A DNA stretch of 64,000 bases. It comes from Pseudomonas violetae (GTDB taxonomy: Bacteria > Pseudomonadota > Gammaproteobacteria > Pseudomonadales > Pseudomonadaceae). The stretch spans positions 62,001-126,000 of the forward strand of contig NZ_JAKNRW010000009.1 of assembly GCF_023072615.1 (NCBI RefSeq). The letters run 5' to 3'. Below, one piece after another: positions 8,601 to 15,680 of this stretch; within the stretch, counting starts at the first letter, position 1; every line of letters starts with the position of its first letter. The notes beneath the pieces were generated by a model. It saw nothing but the letters and a program-made list of their open reading frames with translations, had not been told where the DNA came from and ran no database searches. The translations under genes and the position numbers were made by a program.

Positions 8601-9258
8601 CCTTGCGGGCCACCGCGTCTTGAAGTCCGCGCAGGCCGCTATAGATGCCGAAGGCCTGAAGTCCGACGCCGACACCGAGCATGCTGCTGCTTTTGACCCG
8701 GTTGACCCAATGCGGGGTGTGTTTTGGCATGTGATGGTGACTGATATCGAGCTTCTGCGCCGACTTCAGCAGCTTGTCCAATTTGCGCCGATACGCTTCG
8801 GAATCAGCCAGGGAGGCCGGAACATCGGTTAACAGAGGGGGGGCTGTCAGCGGGCGCCGGGACGCCATTTCGAATAACAGGGATGTCAGTCTGTAGTCGT
8901 CGCCTGTTGAATAGGAGCGCAGGCGCGCTTCGACGTGCAGTGGGTCCAGTTGAATGGAGTTGATGAATGACCGCTTGGCATGTCGGAAGAACGTGTTGTT
9001 CCCATCCAGTCGCTGGCCATGGAAAGTGGCGCCCAACGAGTCCAGTGCCTTGCGGGTGATGGAGTAGGGACCCATTTTGATTGGACCGAACAGATCATCT
9101 AACACCTTGAGCTGGCTGCGCTGCGGATTTCCCGTTTGATTGCTTTCGTTATCGAAGTTGATGGTGGAGGGCGGGGAGGGACGGGGCGTCAGATGAATAT
9201 CGTTGATTACGACGATGTCGTAATTGTCGGAATCGGGAGAGGCGTAATGGACTGCCAT
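5695..9258 (-). CDS. RTX-repeat protein with Mcf/TcdA-like pore-type segment
   Basis: A 1187-residue protein. Residues about 1-180 are polar. About 190-400 is a hydrophobic helical segment with AAMSLILGVAALAGFSMAGP, a Gly/Ala-rich stretch, then IVDEIDDYIQL and ERLRTGWFAFWGISPDESIEDR; this resembles the pore-forming/translocation domain of Mcf/FitD insect toxins and large clostridial toxins (recognition by eye, not a search). About 495-665 carries RTX-like beta-roll motifs: GAGNDTV, GGDGQDTL, GAGDDQI and GGPGRDRY, which bind calcium in secreted proteins. About 500 beta-rich residues follow. No N-terminal signal peptide is seen, fitting type I or other non-Sec export, yet no exporter genes are nearby. 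Typical Mcf-like toxins carry a much larger N-terminal effector region, so this may be a shortened toxin or a stand-alone delivery subunit. AAGGAA precedes the ATG. Confidence 0.8.
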   Translation of the reverse strand: MAVHYASPDSDNYDIVVINDIHLTPRPSPPSTINFDNESNQTGNPQRSQLKVLDDLFGPIKMGPYSITRKALDSLGATFHGQRLDGNNTFFRHAKRSFINSIQLDPLHVEARLRSYSTGDDYRLTSLLFEMASRRPLTAPPLLTDVPASLADSEAYRRKLDKLLKSAQKLDISHHHMPKHTPHWVNRVKSSSMLGVGVGLQAFGIYSGLRGLQDAVARKDEGEIIFNSLSIAGEFASLAVEVAVTKQAKYMINAGQRAYSDFARTSMGVRLARGGGLIAAAVTLPFDIICAVKSFDNAANTAGKEAIDHYVSGGMSVASAAMSLILGVAALAGFSMAGPVGLTAGLLLVAGSQAYAAVRIVDEIDDYIQLSTHERLRTGWFAFWGISPDESIEDRLAIAKATTAHSKMLQASAKELLDGSLKDRIEVIINGTFDVELTPAGVRYYDWDAHQNSHKIIKSPRIIDGNDDLDARYGVPIDTPGASFGTEGTAKGIAWFIGAGNDTVRGVKNKSNSFYFGAGTKVLEGGRKDDEFMFEGAAESLLSLDTQQALNIIKGGDGQDTLVLAGKVEHLHQRHPGYLIDLQLGTLEILTNSGQPGRTHTRLDSIENIETLVAGRNRVVGTDGANTIVSRGDDHVQAGAGDDQISMLNGDGVVNGGPGRDRYLIAHKAGTVVVIEDGIDDSVIALGWRLELIDSWRIVSNTLVITSKFDLDDHLRRTLIIEGVYQMAGAHRQLQNRLLTFITEDGFQLVPDCPETIEDDFPLYVNAVIVQPGKSKQPIIVNTSVMALAAAGNKHYFLPNQQTRTTLNVKHRDNAALSFLYIDFASTDLSSVETHYSMDLTVRLDRDHPTYKTCSLSLNFDDKCITISNLASSHGVGYVLLTDRLTRPPLEMNHQFIIVFNDGVSYHLRPPALADSDIMKMTRFAYVQQTTPKALVQRPGLYDFIQPDENEAHSLGASDKCVNLSAPAVQTAVEVLEGAGSRYLVHLSADMTLRVTTPGAYADASVKSPSASVWEFDATPLGLCDINLVNNALLIGSTTIQLPRYDSPDDLIDPIRVITSQGITYAVDLAFDALYIDSLDGRFFNGQNRANITLINELAAIKQPTISVQNIAMRDGTIGALSYNPSKQRWVLDTDTSRLIQFADLLPLNRCAHQLEHCYARVKSQVITEPTLDAAELQLTLDACKLH

Positions 9259-9423
9259 TTGATTTCCTTGTCATGACCTTGTGTGCAGGAACGCAGAGTC
9301 ATGTTAGGGAAACCTCACATCCGCCCAGTATAGATATGTATAGGGCGTGTTTCGGTGCGTTGCGTGGCGCGATCGAATTGTTGCCATCCATGGCGAACAA
9401 TCCCGATTGATCTTTTTACCGTA

Positions 9424-10053
9424 TCAATGGCTGCTCAATAAAGAGGCCGCACCCGCCCCGCCGAACAATCCCGCACTTATGCGATTGAACCAGCTTTGGC
9501 CCTTGCCGCTGCGCAAGTACCTGGCCGCGCCATGCGCGCCCAGGCCGTAAGCCAATTTGCACAGTAGGTCCAGCACGGTCCAAGTGGCAATCATCACCAG
9601 CAACTGGGGCAGGAAGGGTTGTTCTGCACTCAGGAACTGCGGCAGGAACGCGGCAAAGAACAGGATGTCCTTCGGATTGCTTGCGCCCAATACAAACGCC
9701 CGGCCAAATAGTGCGCGAAACCGTGGCACGGGCGCCGCTTGGGGCACCTCAGCCCCCCGGGAGGGTTGGCGCGATTGCTGCCAGCTCTGCCAGGCCAGGT
9801 AGAACAGGTACAGCGCACCGACGATTTTCAGCGCGCTGAACAGCTGTTCCGAAGCCAGCAGCAGGGCACCCAGGCCCAGTGCTGAAGCGCTGAGCAGGCA
9901 GATCGAGGCAATCACACCCCCCAGGAACGCCGGGTAAGAGCGCCGTAAACCGTAATTCAGACTGTTGCTGATCATCAGCAACGACAGCGGTCCCGGGATC
10001 AGGATCACTACCAGTGCAGCGCCGCTGAACAGCAGCCAGGTTTCCAGACTCAT
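9424..10053 (-). CDS. LysE/RhtB family amino-acid exporter
   Basis: Inner-membrane exporter of the LysE/RhtB type, which expels amino acids or related small molecules; the substrate cannot be told from sequence. The 209-residue protein has about six hydrophobic segments. The N-terminal block LVVILIPGPLSLLMISNSLNYGLRR contains the family's GP motif, and GASNPKDILFFAAFLPQF is the second conserved block. The ATG at 10053 is chosen over one 30 bases upstream because GGAGG sits at the right distance before MSLETW. It lies downstream of the NCS2 permease in the same direction but behind a strong terminator, so it is probably transcribed alone. Confidence 0.9.
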   Translation of the reverse strand: MSLETWLLFSGAALVVILIPGPLSLLMISNSLNYGLRRSYPAFLGGVIASICLLSASALGLGALLLASEQLFSALKIVGALYLFYLAWQSWQQSRQPSRGAEVPQAAPVPRFRALFGRAFVLGASNPKDILFFAAFLPQFLSAEQPFLPQLLVMIATWTVLDLLCKLAYGLGAHGAARYLRSGKGQSWFNRISAGLFGGAGAASLLSSH

Positions 10054-10071
10054 CACTTTCCTCCATTTGTG

Positions 10072-10099
10072 CAAAAGCCCCACCCGAAGGGGTGAGGCT
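10072..10099 (-). terminator. Terminator after the NCS2 permease gene
   Basis: Reading leftward, a 10-bp stem AGCCTCACCC/GGGTGGGGCT closes on the loop CTTC (10086-10089) and runs into a short T tract. It lies 26 bases past the permease stop and before the LysE gene. Confidence 0.85.
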
Positions 10100-10125
10100 G
10101 GTTCGAAACGCTTACTGCGTAACGT

Positions 10126-11475
10126 TTACAAGAAAACGAACTTGGCGATGAAGATCGCGCACAACACCCACAGGCTGACGGAAATTTCCTTGTACTTGCC
10201 AGTGCCGGCCTTAAGTGCCACGTAGGTGATGAAACCCAGGGCGATACCGTCGGCGACCGAGAACGTCAGGGGCATCATGATCGCGGTGACAATCGCCGGA
10301 ATACTGTCGGTCGCTTCGTCCCATTCGATGTGAGCCATGCCGCCCATCATCAGCATCGCGACATAGATCAGTGCACCGGCGGTGGCGTAGGCAGGAATCA
10401 TCCCGGCCAGCGGTGCGAAGAACATCGCTGCAATAAATAGCACACCGACCGTCACGGCGGTCAGACCAGTGCGCCCGCCCGCCGCGACACCAGCAGCACT
10501 TTCCACATAGCTGGTGACGGGTGGAACACCGACCACCGCACCGAACACACTGGAAGCACTGTCGGCCTTGAGGGCGCGGGAGAGGTTTTCGATTTTGCCG
10601 TCGGCGTTGACCAGGCCGGCGCGCTGGGCCACGCCCATCAGGGTGCCGGCGGTGTCGAACATGTGTACGAAGAGGAAGGCCAGTACCACGCTGATCATGC
10701 TGACGTTGAACACGCCGGCGATGTCCATGGCCATCCAGGTCGGAGCAAGGCTCGGCGGAGCCGACATGATGCCTTCGTAATGAACAAGGCCCAGGCCCCA
10801 ACCGGCCAGTGTGACCGTGATGATGCTGATGAGAATCGCACCAAACACCCTGTGGTAGCTGAGCACCGCAATCATCAGGAAGCAGATGGCCGCCAGCAAC
10901 GGGCCAGGTTCGCGCAGGGAGCCAAGTTTGATCAGGGTAGCCGGGCTATCGACGACGATGCCTGCGGTTTTCAGGCCGATCAGCCCAAGAAACAAACCAA
11001 CGCCCGCGCCCATGGCGTAGCGCAAGCTCACTGGAATACTGTTGAGCAGCCATTCGCGGATCCGCGAAAAGGTCAGGAACATGAACAGCACGCCAGACAC
11101 GAAAACCGCACCAAGGGCGGTTTCCCAGTTGTAGCCCATGGTACCGACAACGGTGTAGGTGAAGAACGCGTTAAGCCCCATGCCGGGCGCCAGGCCGACC
11201 GGCCAGTTGGCATACAGGCCCATGAGCAGGCAACCCAGCGCAGCGGCGATGCAGGTAGCGACGAACGCAGCACCGTGATCAATCCCGGCATCGGCCATGA
11301 TGTTGGGGTTGACGAAGATGATGTAGGCCATGGTGATGAAGGTTGTCAGACCGGCAATCAGCTCGGTCTTCACCGTGGTGCCATGCAAGCTGAGTTTAAA
11401 GATGCGCTCCAGCCAGCCACTGCGTGCAGGCGGCGAGAGATCCAGCGTCGGTGCTTCCGATTTGCGGCTTTCCAC
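10126..11475 (-). CDS. NCS2 purine permease, AzgA type
   Basis: Inner-membrane proton symporter for purine bases (adenine, guanine or hypoxanthine). The 449-residue protein has the 12-plus hydrophobic segments of the family. AzgA-type signatures are AGLTTFITMAYIIFVNPNIM near residue 40, NWPVGLAPGMGLNAFFTY near 90, LFVHMFDTAGTLMGVAQRAG near 270, and VVGVPPVTSYVESAAGVAAG near 315. The short N-terminal tail is polar. Its promoter side carries TTGTGTACAA (11605-11614), the same motif found in front of puuE and uraH, tying purine uptake to purine breakdown. It ends at a strong terminator. Exact base specificity is not decided. Confidence 0.93.
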   Translation of the reverse strand: MESRKSEAPTLDLSPPARSGWLERIFKLSLHGTTVKTELIAGLTTFITMAYIIFVNPNIMADAGIDHGAAFVATCIAAALGCLLMGLYANWPVGLAPGMGLNAFFTYTVVGTMGYNWETALGAVFVSGVLFMFLTFSRIREWLLNSIPVSLRYAMGAGVGLFLGLIGLKTAGIVVDSPATLIKLGSLREPGPLLAAICFLMIAVLSYHRVFGAILISIITVTLAGWGLGLVHYEGIMSAPPSLAPTWMAMDIAGVFNVSMISVVLAFLFVHMFDTAGTLMGVAQRAGLVNADGKIENLSRALKADSASSVFGAVVGVPPVTSYVESAAGVAAGGRTGLTAVTVGVLFIAAMFFAPLAGMIPAYATAGALIYVAMLMMGGMAHIEWDEATDSIPAIVTAIMMPLTFSVADGIALGFITYVALKAGTGKYKEISVSLWVLCAIFIAKFVFL

Positions 11476-11566
11476 AGCGAGTACTCCTCAAGAGTTTTAT
11501 TGTTATTTCCAGGACCGGACCCATGAGGGCGGCAACGGTCCTTTGAGGCACTTGCGAATTTCTTGA

Positions 11567-11578
11567 CTGCTTGGTCAG
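11567..11578. promoter_or_regulatory. CTGCTTGGTCAG, shared with the puuE-uraH region
   Basis: This 12-base string occurs exactly at 1047-1058 between puuE and uraH and here, about 90 bases upstream of the purine permease. Here it is part of an imperfect inverted repeat, TGAC-N6-GTCA. A shared regulatory role is an inference. Confidence 0.4.
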
Positions 11579-11604
11579 GAACTCGCACGAAGTGGATTAT
11601 GCTT

Positions 11605-11614
11605 TTGTGTACAA
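11605..11614. promoter_or_regulatory. TTGTGTACAA palindrome upstream of NCS2 permease
   Basis: Third copy of the TTGTRTACAA motif in the window, 130 bases before the permease start, within an AT-rich stretch (11600-11650). Identical to the uraH copy at 1153-1162. Probable operator of a shared purine regulator (inference). Confidence 0.6.
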
Positions 11615-11686
11615 ATAAAGCAAATATTGTTTTTGCTTTTGTAGACTAAAAGTTTGCAGATCGGAGTATATCGCCTGTCAGGGCCC

Positions 11687-11732
11687 CATCGCGAGCAGGT
11701 AATGCGGTCATTGTGGAAGCCTGCTTGCGATG
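11687..11732. repeat. REP-type inverted repeat (decayed)
   Basis: CATCGCGAGCAGG (11687-11699) is mirrored with one mismatch by CCTGCTTGCGATG (11720-11732). It matches the core of the other Pseudomonas REP elements here but lacks the GTGGGAGC outer part. Confidence 0.6.
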
Positions 11733-11769
11733 AGGCCGGATCGGAGAATGGATTACCAGCAGGTAAAAC

Positions 11770-12213
11770 TCATTCAGTTGTATGGTTTCCCCCCAAAGCC
11801 AGATTTACCGCCAACCATCCATTCACCGCCGCTTCTCCAGCTTCGGCAAACACCTTATCCAGCAACTTCACCTGCTCCCGTCGCAGCGACTGCTCGAACC
11901 GCGCGCCATCGACGGTCAGTTCCAGCAGCCGTTTACGCTTGTCGGTCTCAGGCGCAACGCTGGCGACCAGGTGCATTTCCACCAACTGGCGCAGGGGCAT
12001 ATTCAGTGCCTGCTTCGTGACGCCGAGCAGCTCCAGCAGTTCCTTGACGCTCAGGTTCGGGTAGCGCGCGATGAAAAACACGATGCGCTGGTGCACTCGA
12101 CTCAAGCCACGACGTTCGAGCATTTCATCGGCCTTGGCGGTAAACGCCTGGTAGCCGAAAAAAAATGCCTCCATGGCCTGCTGCTGGGTGCCAGTATTTT
12201 TAAGGTCAAGCAT
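11770..12213 (-). CDS. MarR-family transcriptional regulator
   Basis: A 147-residue winged-helix regulator. The recognition part is seen in LSVKELLELLGVTKQALNMPLRQL, followed by the wing VASVAPETDKRKRLLELT; the flanking helices form the dimer face. It diverges from a PLP aminotransferase gene only 81 bases away. That gap holds the inverted repeat AGTCAA-N5-TTGACT (12246-12262), a likely operator through which it controls the aminotransferase and itself (inference). MarR proteins often respond to small phenolic or acidic ligands; nothing here identifies the ligand. Confidence 0.92.
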   Translation of the reverse strand: MLDLKNTGTQQQAMEAFFFGYQAFTAKADEMLERRGLSRVHQRIVFFIARYPNLSVKELLELLGVTKQALNMPLRQLVEMHLVASVAPETDKRKRLLELTVDGARFEQSLRREQVKLLDKVFAEAGEAAVNGWLAVNLALGGNHTTE

Positions 12214-12245
12214 ATTGACGTATCCGTTGGGGTTGTCGTAATTTC

Positions 12246-12262
12246 AGTCAACCAGTTTGACT
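12246..12262. promoter_or_regulatory. AGTCAA-N5-TTGACT inverted repeat, likely MarR operator
   Basis: A 6-base inverted repeat centred in the 81-base gap between the divergent MarR and aminotransferase genes. Its size and place fit a MarR dimer site that would cover both promoters. Confidence 0.55.
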
Positions 12263-12294
12263 CATTTTTCTCAGGCCTCGCTACCGGTGACCCC

Positions 12295-13461
12295 ATGGCT
12301 TTTTCCGAACGTGCCTCGCGCCTTAAAAGTTCTTTGATCCGAGAAATCCTCGCCGCCGCCCAGCGCCCGCAAGTGATGTCGTTCGCTGGAGGCCTGCCGG
12401 CGGAGGCGATGTTGCCGAAAGTCGACTGGGCAGACATGCCCACATCCATGGGGCAGTACGGCATGAGCGAAGGCGAGCCGGCTTTGCGCGAAGCGCTGGC
12501 GGCTGAAGCGCGGGCGTTGGGTGTGCCGTGTGAAGCGAGCCAGGTGCTGGTGGTCAGCGGGTCGCAGCAGACCCTGGATCTGGCGGCCAAGCTGTACATC
12601 GATAAAGGCACCGAAATCCTGCTGGAAGCCCCGACCTACCTTGCGGCATTGCAGATTTTCCAGCTGTTCGGCGCCGACTGCATCACTGTGCCGCTGGAAG
12701 CCGATGGACCTGACCTGAGCAAATTGCGCTCGCGGCTCGAACAGCACAAGCCTGCGTTCATCTACCTGATCCCGACCTTCCAGAACCCTTCGGCCGTGCG
12801 CTACAGCGAAGCCAAGCGGGATGCGGTGGCAGCACTGCTGGATGAGTTCGGCGTGACGCTGATCGAAGACGAACCCTACCGCGAGTTGACCTTCGATGGC
12901 GGCAGCGCAACCCCTATCGTCAGTCGCTTGCGCAAAAGCAGCTGGATCTACACCGGCACCGTGTCAAAGACCCTGTTGCCTGGTCTGCGAGTGGGTTATC
13001 TGATCGCCAGCCCCGACCTGTTCCCGCATTTGCTCAAGCTCAAGCAGTCGGCAGACTTGCACACCAATCGGGTAGGGCAGTGGCAGGCGTTGCAATGGAT
13101 CGGCAGCGAGAAGTATCAGCAGCACCTGAGTGAGTTGCGTGATTTTTATCGGGTGCGCCGGGATGCCTTTGAGTCGGCGCTGCAAACGCATTTTTCGGAC
13201 CTGGCCGATTGGCAGGTGCCGCAAGGTGGCCTGTTTTTCTGGCTGGCGCTCAAGCAACCGCTGGATACTCGCACGTTGATGCAGGCGGCACTGGCGGCGG
13301 ATGTGGCGTTCATGCCCGGGGAGCCATTCTTTCCGGAACCCGATGAGCATCATGGTCATCTGCGCTTGAATTTCAGCCACATCGACCCGCAACGGCTGGA
13401 TGAAGGGCTCAAACGGTTGGCGGCGGTGGTGCGTCAGGCCAGAGCGACGGATGCGGCCTGA
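12295..13461 (+). CDS. PLP-dependent aminotransferase (fold type I, class I/II)
   Basis: A 388-residue fold-type I aminotransferase resembling the LysN/Aro8 (2-aminoadipate/aromatic) group and the catalytic half of MocR proteins, without the DNA-binding half. The start MAFSERASRLKSSLIREIL is chosen at 12295; the frame is open further upstream but lacks family sequence there. Signature blocks: SFAGGLPAEAMLP near 25, SGSQQTLDLAAKL near 85, PTFQNPSAV near 160, EDEPYREL near 190 (PLP-binding Asp/Tyr), and the Schiff-base Lys about 225 in GTVSKTLLPGLRVGY. Probably controlled by the divergent MarR gene. The amino acid substrate is not predictable. A hairpin terminator follows directly. Confidence 0.9.
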   Translation: MAFSERASRLKSSLIREILAAAQRPQVMSFAGGLPAEAMLPKVDWADMPTSMGQYGMSEGEPALREALAAEARALGVPCEASQVLVVSGSQQTLDLAAKLYIDKGTEILLEAPTYLAALQIFQLFGADCITVPLEADGPDLSKLRSRLEQHKPAFIYLIPTFQNPSAVRYSEAKRDAVAALLDEFGVTLIEDEPYRELTFDGGSATPIVSRLRKSSWIYTGTVSKTLLPGLRVGYLIASPDLFPHLLKLKQSADLHTNRVGQWQALQWIGSEKYQQHLSELRDFYRVRRDAFESALQTHFSDLADWQVPQGGLFFWLALKQPLDTRTLMQAALAADVAFMPGEPFFPEPDEHHGHLRLNFSHIDPQRLDEGLKRLAAVVRQARATDAA

Positions 13462-13472
13462 GATTTAAAGCA

Positions 13473-13503
13473 AATAAACCGGCCCATGGGTCGGTTTATT
13501 TTG
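13473..13503 (+). terminator. Terminator after the aminotransferase gene
   Basis: AATAAACC (13473-13480) pairs with GGTTTATT (13493-13500), extended inward by GG/CC pairs, then TTTTG. It could act in both directions, between the aminotransferase and the leftward glutaredoxin-like gene. Confidence 0.7.
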
Positions 13504-13618
13504 TCTGGGATTTGTGCGGCTGTGCCGGCCTCATGGCGAGCAGGCTAGCTCCCGCAGGGTAACTCGCTCGGATGCAGGTCCTGCCCGCTGTGAGGCCACC
13601 CGCAAAACCCGCAAAACC

Positions 13619-13990
13619 TCAGGCCGCCGCAAACCGCTTATCCAGATAATCGATAATCACCTTGGACTCATACATCCAGGTTGTCTGCCCATTGTCTTCG
13701 ATGCGCAGGCACGGCACCTTGATCTTGCCACCTTGCTCCAGAAGCGCCTGACGATCCTGTTCGTTGTTCTTCGCATCACGCAACGCTACCGGAACATTCA
13801 GGCGGTGCAGGGTGCGGCGGGTTTTCACGCAGAACGGACAAGCGTGGAACTGATACAGGGTCAATCCCTTGGCAGCGGCGTTGACCTTAGCCTGAACCTC
13901 GGCAGGGCGCTGTTTTTTGCCAGGACGAGTGATGAAATCGATGAAGATGATGATTTGGCCTAAGCCGACACGAAGCGCTTTGACGAACAC
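13619..13990 (-). CDS. Membrane-anchored glutaredoxin-like protein
   Basis: A 123-residue protein with an N-terminal hydrophobic segment (about 7-20) followed by a basic PGKKQRP stretch, then a thioredoxin-fold domain. The redox motif CPFC (about residues 53-56) sits in LTLYQFHACPFCVKTRR, and the cis-Pro is in KIKVPCLRI, as in glutaredoxins and GST N-terminal domains. This suggests a thiol-disulfide or glutathione-linked role on the cytoplasmic face of the inner membrane, though topology is inferred. The N-terminal hydrophobic part could be over-called if translation starts later, but no other ATG precedes the domain. Confidence 0.85.
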   Translation of the reverse strand: MFVKALRVGLGQIIIFIDFITRPGKKQRPAEVQAKVNAAAKGLTLYQFHACPFCVKTRRTLHRLNVPVALRDAKNNEQDRQALLEQGGKIKVPCLRIEDNGQTTWMYESKVIIDYLDKRFAAA

Positions 13991-14049
13991 GGTATAAGCC
14001 TCACTGGGGCAAGCGGAAGGCGCGCAGCTTACCTGATTTTTGCCGGACG

Positions 14050-14081
14050 AAAAAAAACCGGCGATGAATGCCGGCTTTTTT
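14050..14081 (-). terminator. Terminator after folE
   Basis: Reading leftward, GCCGGC-ATTCATC-GCCGGT runs into a tract of T. It starts 12 bases after the folE stop. The opposite strand also carries T after the stem, so it may work both ways. Confidence 0.85.
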
Positions 14082-14092
14082 CGTGGTGCGTA

Positions 14093-14638
14093 TTACTTGA
14101 TCAGGCTGAGAAACTCGCTGCGTGTCGCGGCGTTCTCGCGGAACTCGCCCAGCATCACCGAAGTGATCATCGACGAATTCTGCTTTTCCACACCGCGCAT
14201 CATCATGCACATGTGCTTGGCCTCGATCACCACCGCAACGCCCAGAGCGCCAGTGACTTCCATCACCGCATCGGCGATCTGGCGGCTGAGGTTTTCCTGG
14301 ATCTGCAGGCGACGGGCGTACATATCGACGATCCGCGCGACTTTCGACAGCCCCAGCACCTTGCCACTTGGAATGTAAGCGACATGGGCCTTGCCGATGA
14401 ACGGCAGCAGGTGATGCTCGCACAACGAGTAGAGCTCGATGTCCTTCACCAACACCATTTCGCTGTTGTCGGAGCTGAACAAGGCACCATTGGTGACTTC
14501 TTCCAGCGTCTGTTCATAGCCGCGGCAGAGGTACTGCATGGCTTTGGCGGCACGCTTTGGCGTGTCGAGCAGGCCCTCGCGGGAAACGTCCTCGCCCAGT
14601 TGGCCGAGAATCGCGGTGTAATTCTGTTCCAGGGACAT
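14093..14638 (-). CDS. folE: GTP cyclohydrolase I
   Basis: Converts GTP to 7,8-dihydroneopterin triphosphate, the first step of folate (tetrahydropterin) synthesis, as a toroidal decamer in the cytoplasm. The 181-residue protein has the family length. Zinc ligands are visible as Cys73 and His76 in [10 protein letters not shown] and Cys143 in KHMCMMMRG. The GTP-site blocks [21 protein letters not shown] and [14 protein letters not shown] are intact. It therefore belongs to the zinc-dependent type IA enzymes. A strong terminator follows; the Smr gene lies upstream in the same direction with a 77-base gap. Confidence 0.96.
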   Translation of the reverse strand: MSLEQNYTAILGQLGEDVSREGLLDTPKRAAKAMQYLCRGYEQTLEEVTNGALFSSDNSEMVLVKDIELYSLCEHHLLPFIGKAHVAYIPSGKVLGLSKVARIVDMYARRLQIQENLSRQIADAVMEVTGALGVAVVIEAKHMCMMMRGVEKQNSSMITSVMLGEFRENAATRSEFLSLIK

Positions 14639-14715
14639 GAAACTACCTGTGGGATTTTACGCAAAGGCCAAGGGTACGGTGGCGGACACGGCGCTGCAAG
14701 CGTGACGCGACAGGT

Positions 14716-15273
14716 TTACTCGTCGCGACCTTCCATCATGGTGCGTTTGAGCATCACATAAACCGCTCCGGCGCCGCCGTGTCGGGCCTGGCACGAGGTG
14801 AAGCCGAGAACCTGGGAATGCTGGCGCAGCCAGGTGTTGACGTGGCTTTTGATCATCGGGCGTTTTCCGTCCAGGCGCACGGCTTTGCCATGGGTGACGC
14901 GCACGCAGCGGATTTCGAATTTGGTCGCTTCGGCGAGGAACGCCCACAGAGTTTCCCGGGCTTTTTCCACCGTCATGCCATGCAGGTCGAGACTGCCTTC
15001 GAAAGGGATCTGGCCGACCTTGAGCTTGCGCATCTGGCTTTCCTGCACGCCGTCACGGGCCCACATCAGCTCGTCTTCGGGACCGACGTCGATCACGAAC
15101 TGGTCGGACAGACCATCAACTGTGGTGGCATCGGTGCGCACGGTGGCGGCCTGGCGCAGCTTGGCGATCTGCGCGCGGTCAGCTTTGGGTTTGCCGGTTT
15201 CGGCGCGATCGTGCTTGATTGGCTTGACGCCTTGGATCGCACTTTTGAACAGGGAAAAATCGTCGTCTTGCAT
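14716..15273 (-). CDS. Smr-domain protein
   Basis: A 185-residue protein ending in a Smr (MutS2 C-terminal-like) domain, a fold with nucleic-acid endonuclease activity in several members and, for SmrB, cleavage of mRNA on collided ribosomes. The domain spans about residues 95-180: LDLHGMTVEKARETLWAF, then VRVTHGKAVR (the usual GHG-type loop reads THGK here) and the end GGAGAVYVMLKR. The charged N-terminus MQDDDFSLFKSAI is typical of Pseudomonas and E. coli YfcN/SmrB. The start at 15273 has GGAGG at good spacing. Its placing near prmB (16643) matches the smrB-prmB neighbourhood in other gammaproteobacteria. Confidence 0.9.
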   Translation of the reverse strand: MQDDDFSLFKSAIQGVKPIKHDRAETGKPKADRAQIAKLRQAATVRTDATTVDGLSDQFVIDVGPEDELMWARDGVQESQMRKLKVGQIPFEGSLDLHGMTVEKARETLWAFLAEATKFEIRCVRVTHGKAVRLDGKRPMIKSHVNTWLRQHSQVLGFTSCQARHGGAGAVYVMLKRTMMEGRDE

Positions 15274-15359
15274 GTCAGCCTCCGCGAAGGGCGGCCAGTT
15301 TACCCAAGTCGAGGCGTGAGCCATAACAATTGAGGCCCGTCAGCAGTCGGGCCTTTGCA

Positions 15360-15680
15360 TCAATCGTGTTTTTTCATCAGGTGCGGCGACATATTGAGTT
15401 CCCGCGATTGCCGCGCGCGACGGCGGCAACGGCGCCACAACCACACGCCCAGGTACAGCAAGAGTAGCCCGACAGCGAGGATGATTGCCGAGCCCAGAGG
15501 GCTCGCATTCAGTTCGCCGAGTGCGGGTGGGCGACCGAGCAGGCTGGCAGCGCCGGCCATCGCGAGCAGTACGCCGCAGGTGGCCAGCAGTGCGGCAAAC
15601 GCGGCGCCAAAACGAAAACGCCAGTTGCTTGGGCCTTTAGGCCGCAGGCGGCGAGCGTCAAAACCATCGGATAACTTCAT
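15360..15680 (-). CDS. Small two-helix membrane protein, unknown
   Basis: A 106-residue protein starting MKLSDGFDARRLRPKGP, with GAGGAAGG before the ATG at 15680. Two hydrophobic segments follow, about 24-46 (FGAAFAALLATCGVLLAMAG) and about 63-82 (AIILAVGLLLLYLGVWLW). A strongly basic RRCRRRARQ stretch after the second suggests that both ends face the cytoplasm. No family recognised and no catalytic residues seen. It stands alone between the Smr and isochorismatase-like genes in the same direction. Confidence 0.7.
   Translation of the reverse strand: MKLSDGFDARRLRPKGPSNWRFRFGAAFAALLATCGVLLAMAGAASLLGRPPALGELNASPLGSAIILAVGLLLLYLGVWLWRRCRRRARQSRELNMSPHLMKKHD

Noticed and set aside
5695..9258. 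Type I secretion genes for the RTX-type protein
   Set aside because: No HlyB/HlyD/TolC-type genes flank it; the EmrA and OMF genes at 38-41 kb belong to a MarR-controlled drug pump.
11782..12294. N-terminal extension of the aminotransferase frame
   Set aside because: The open frame runs upstream through the antisense of the MarR gene; family sequence begins at MAFSERASRL (12295).
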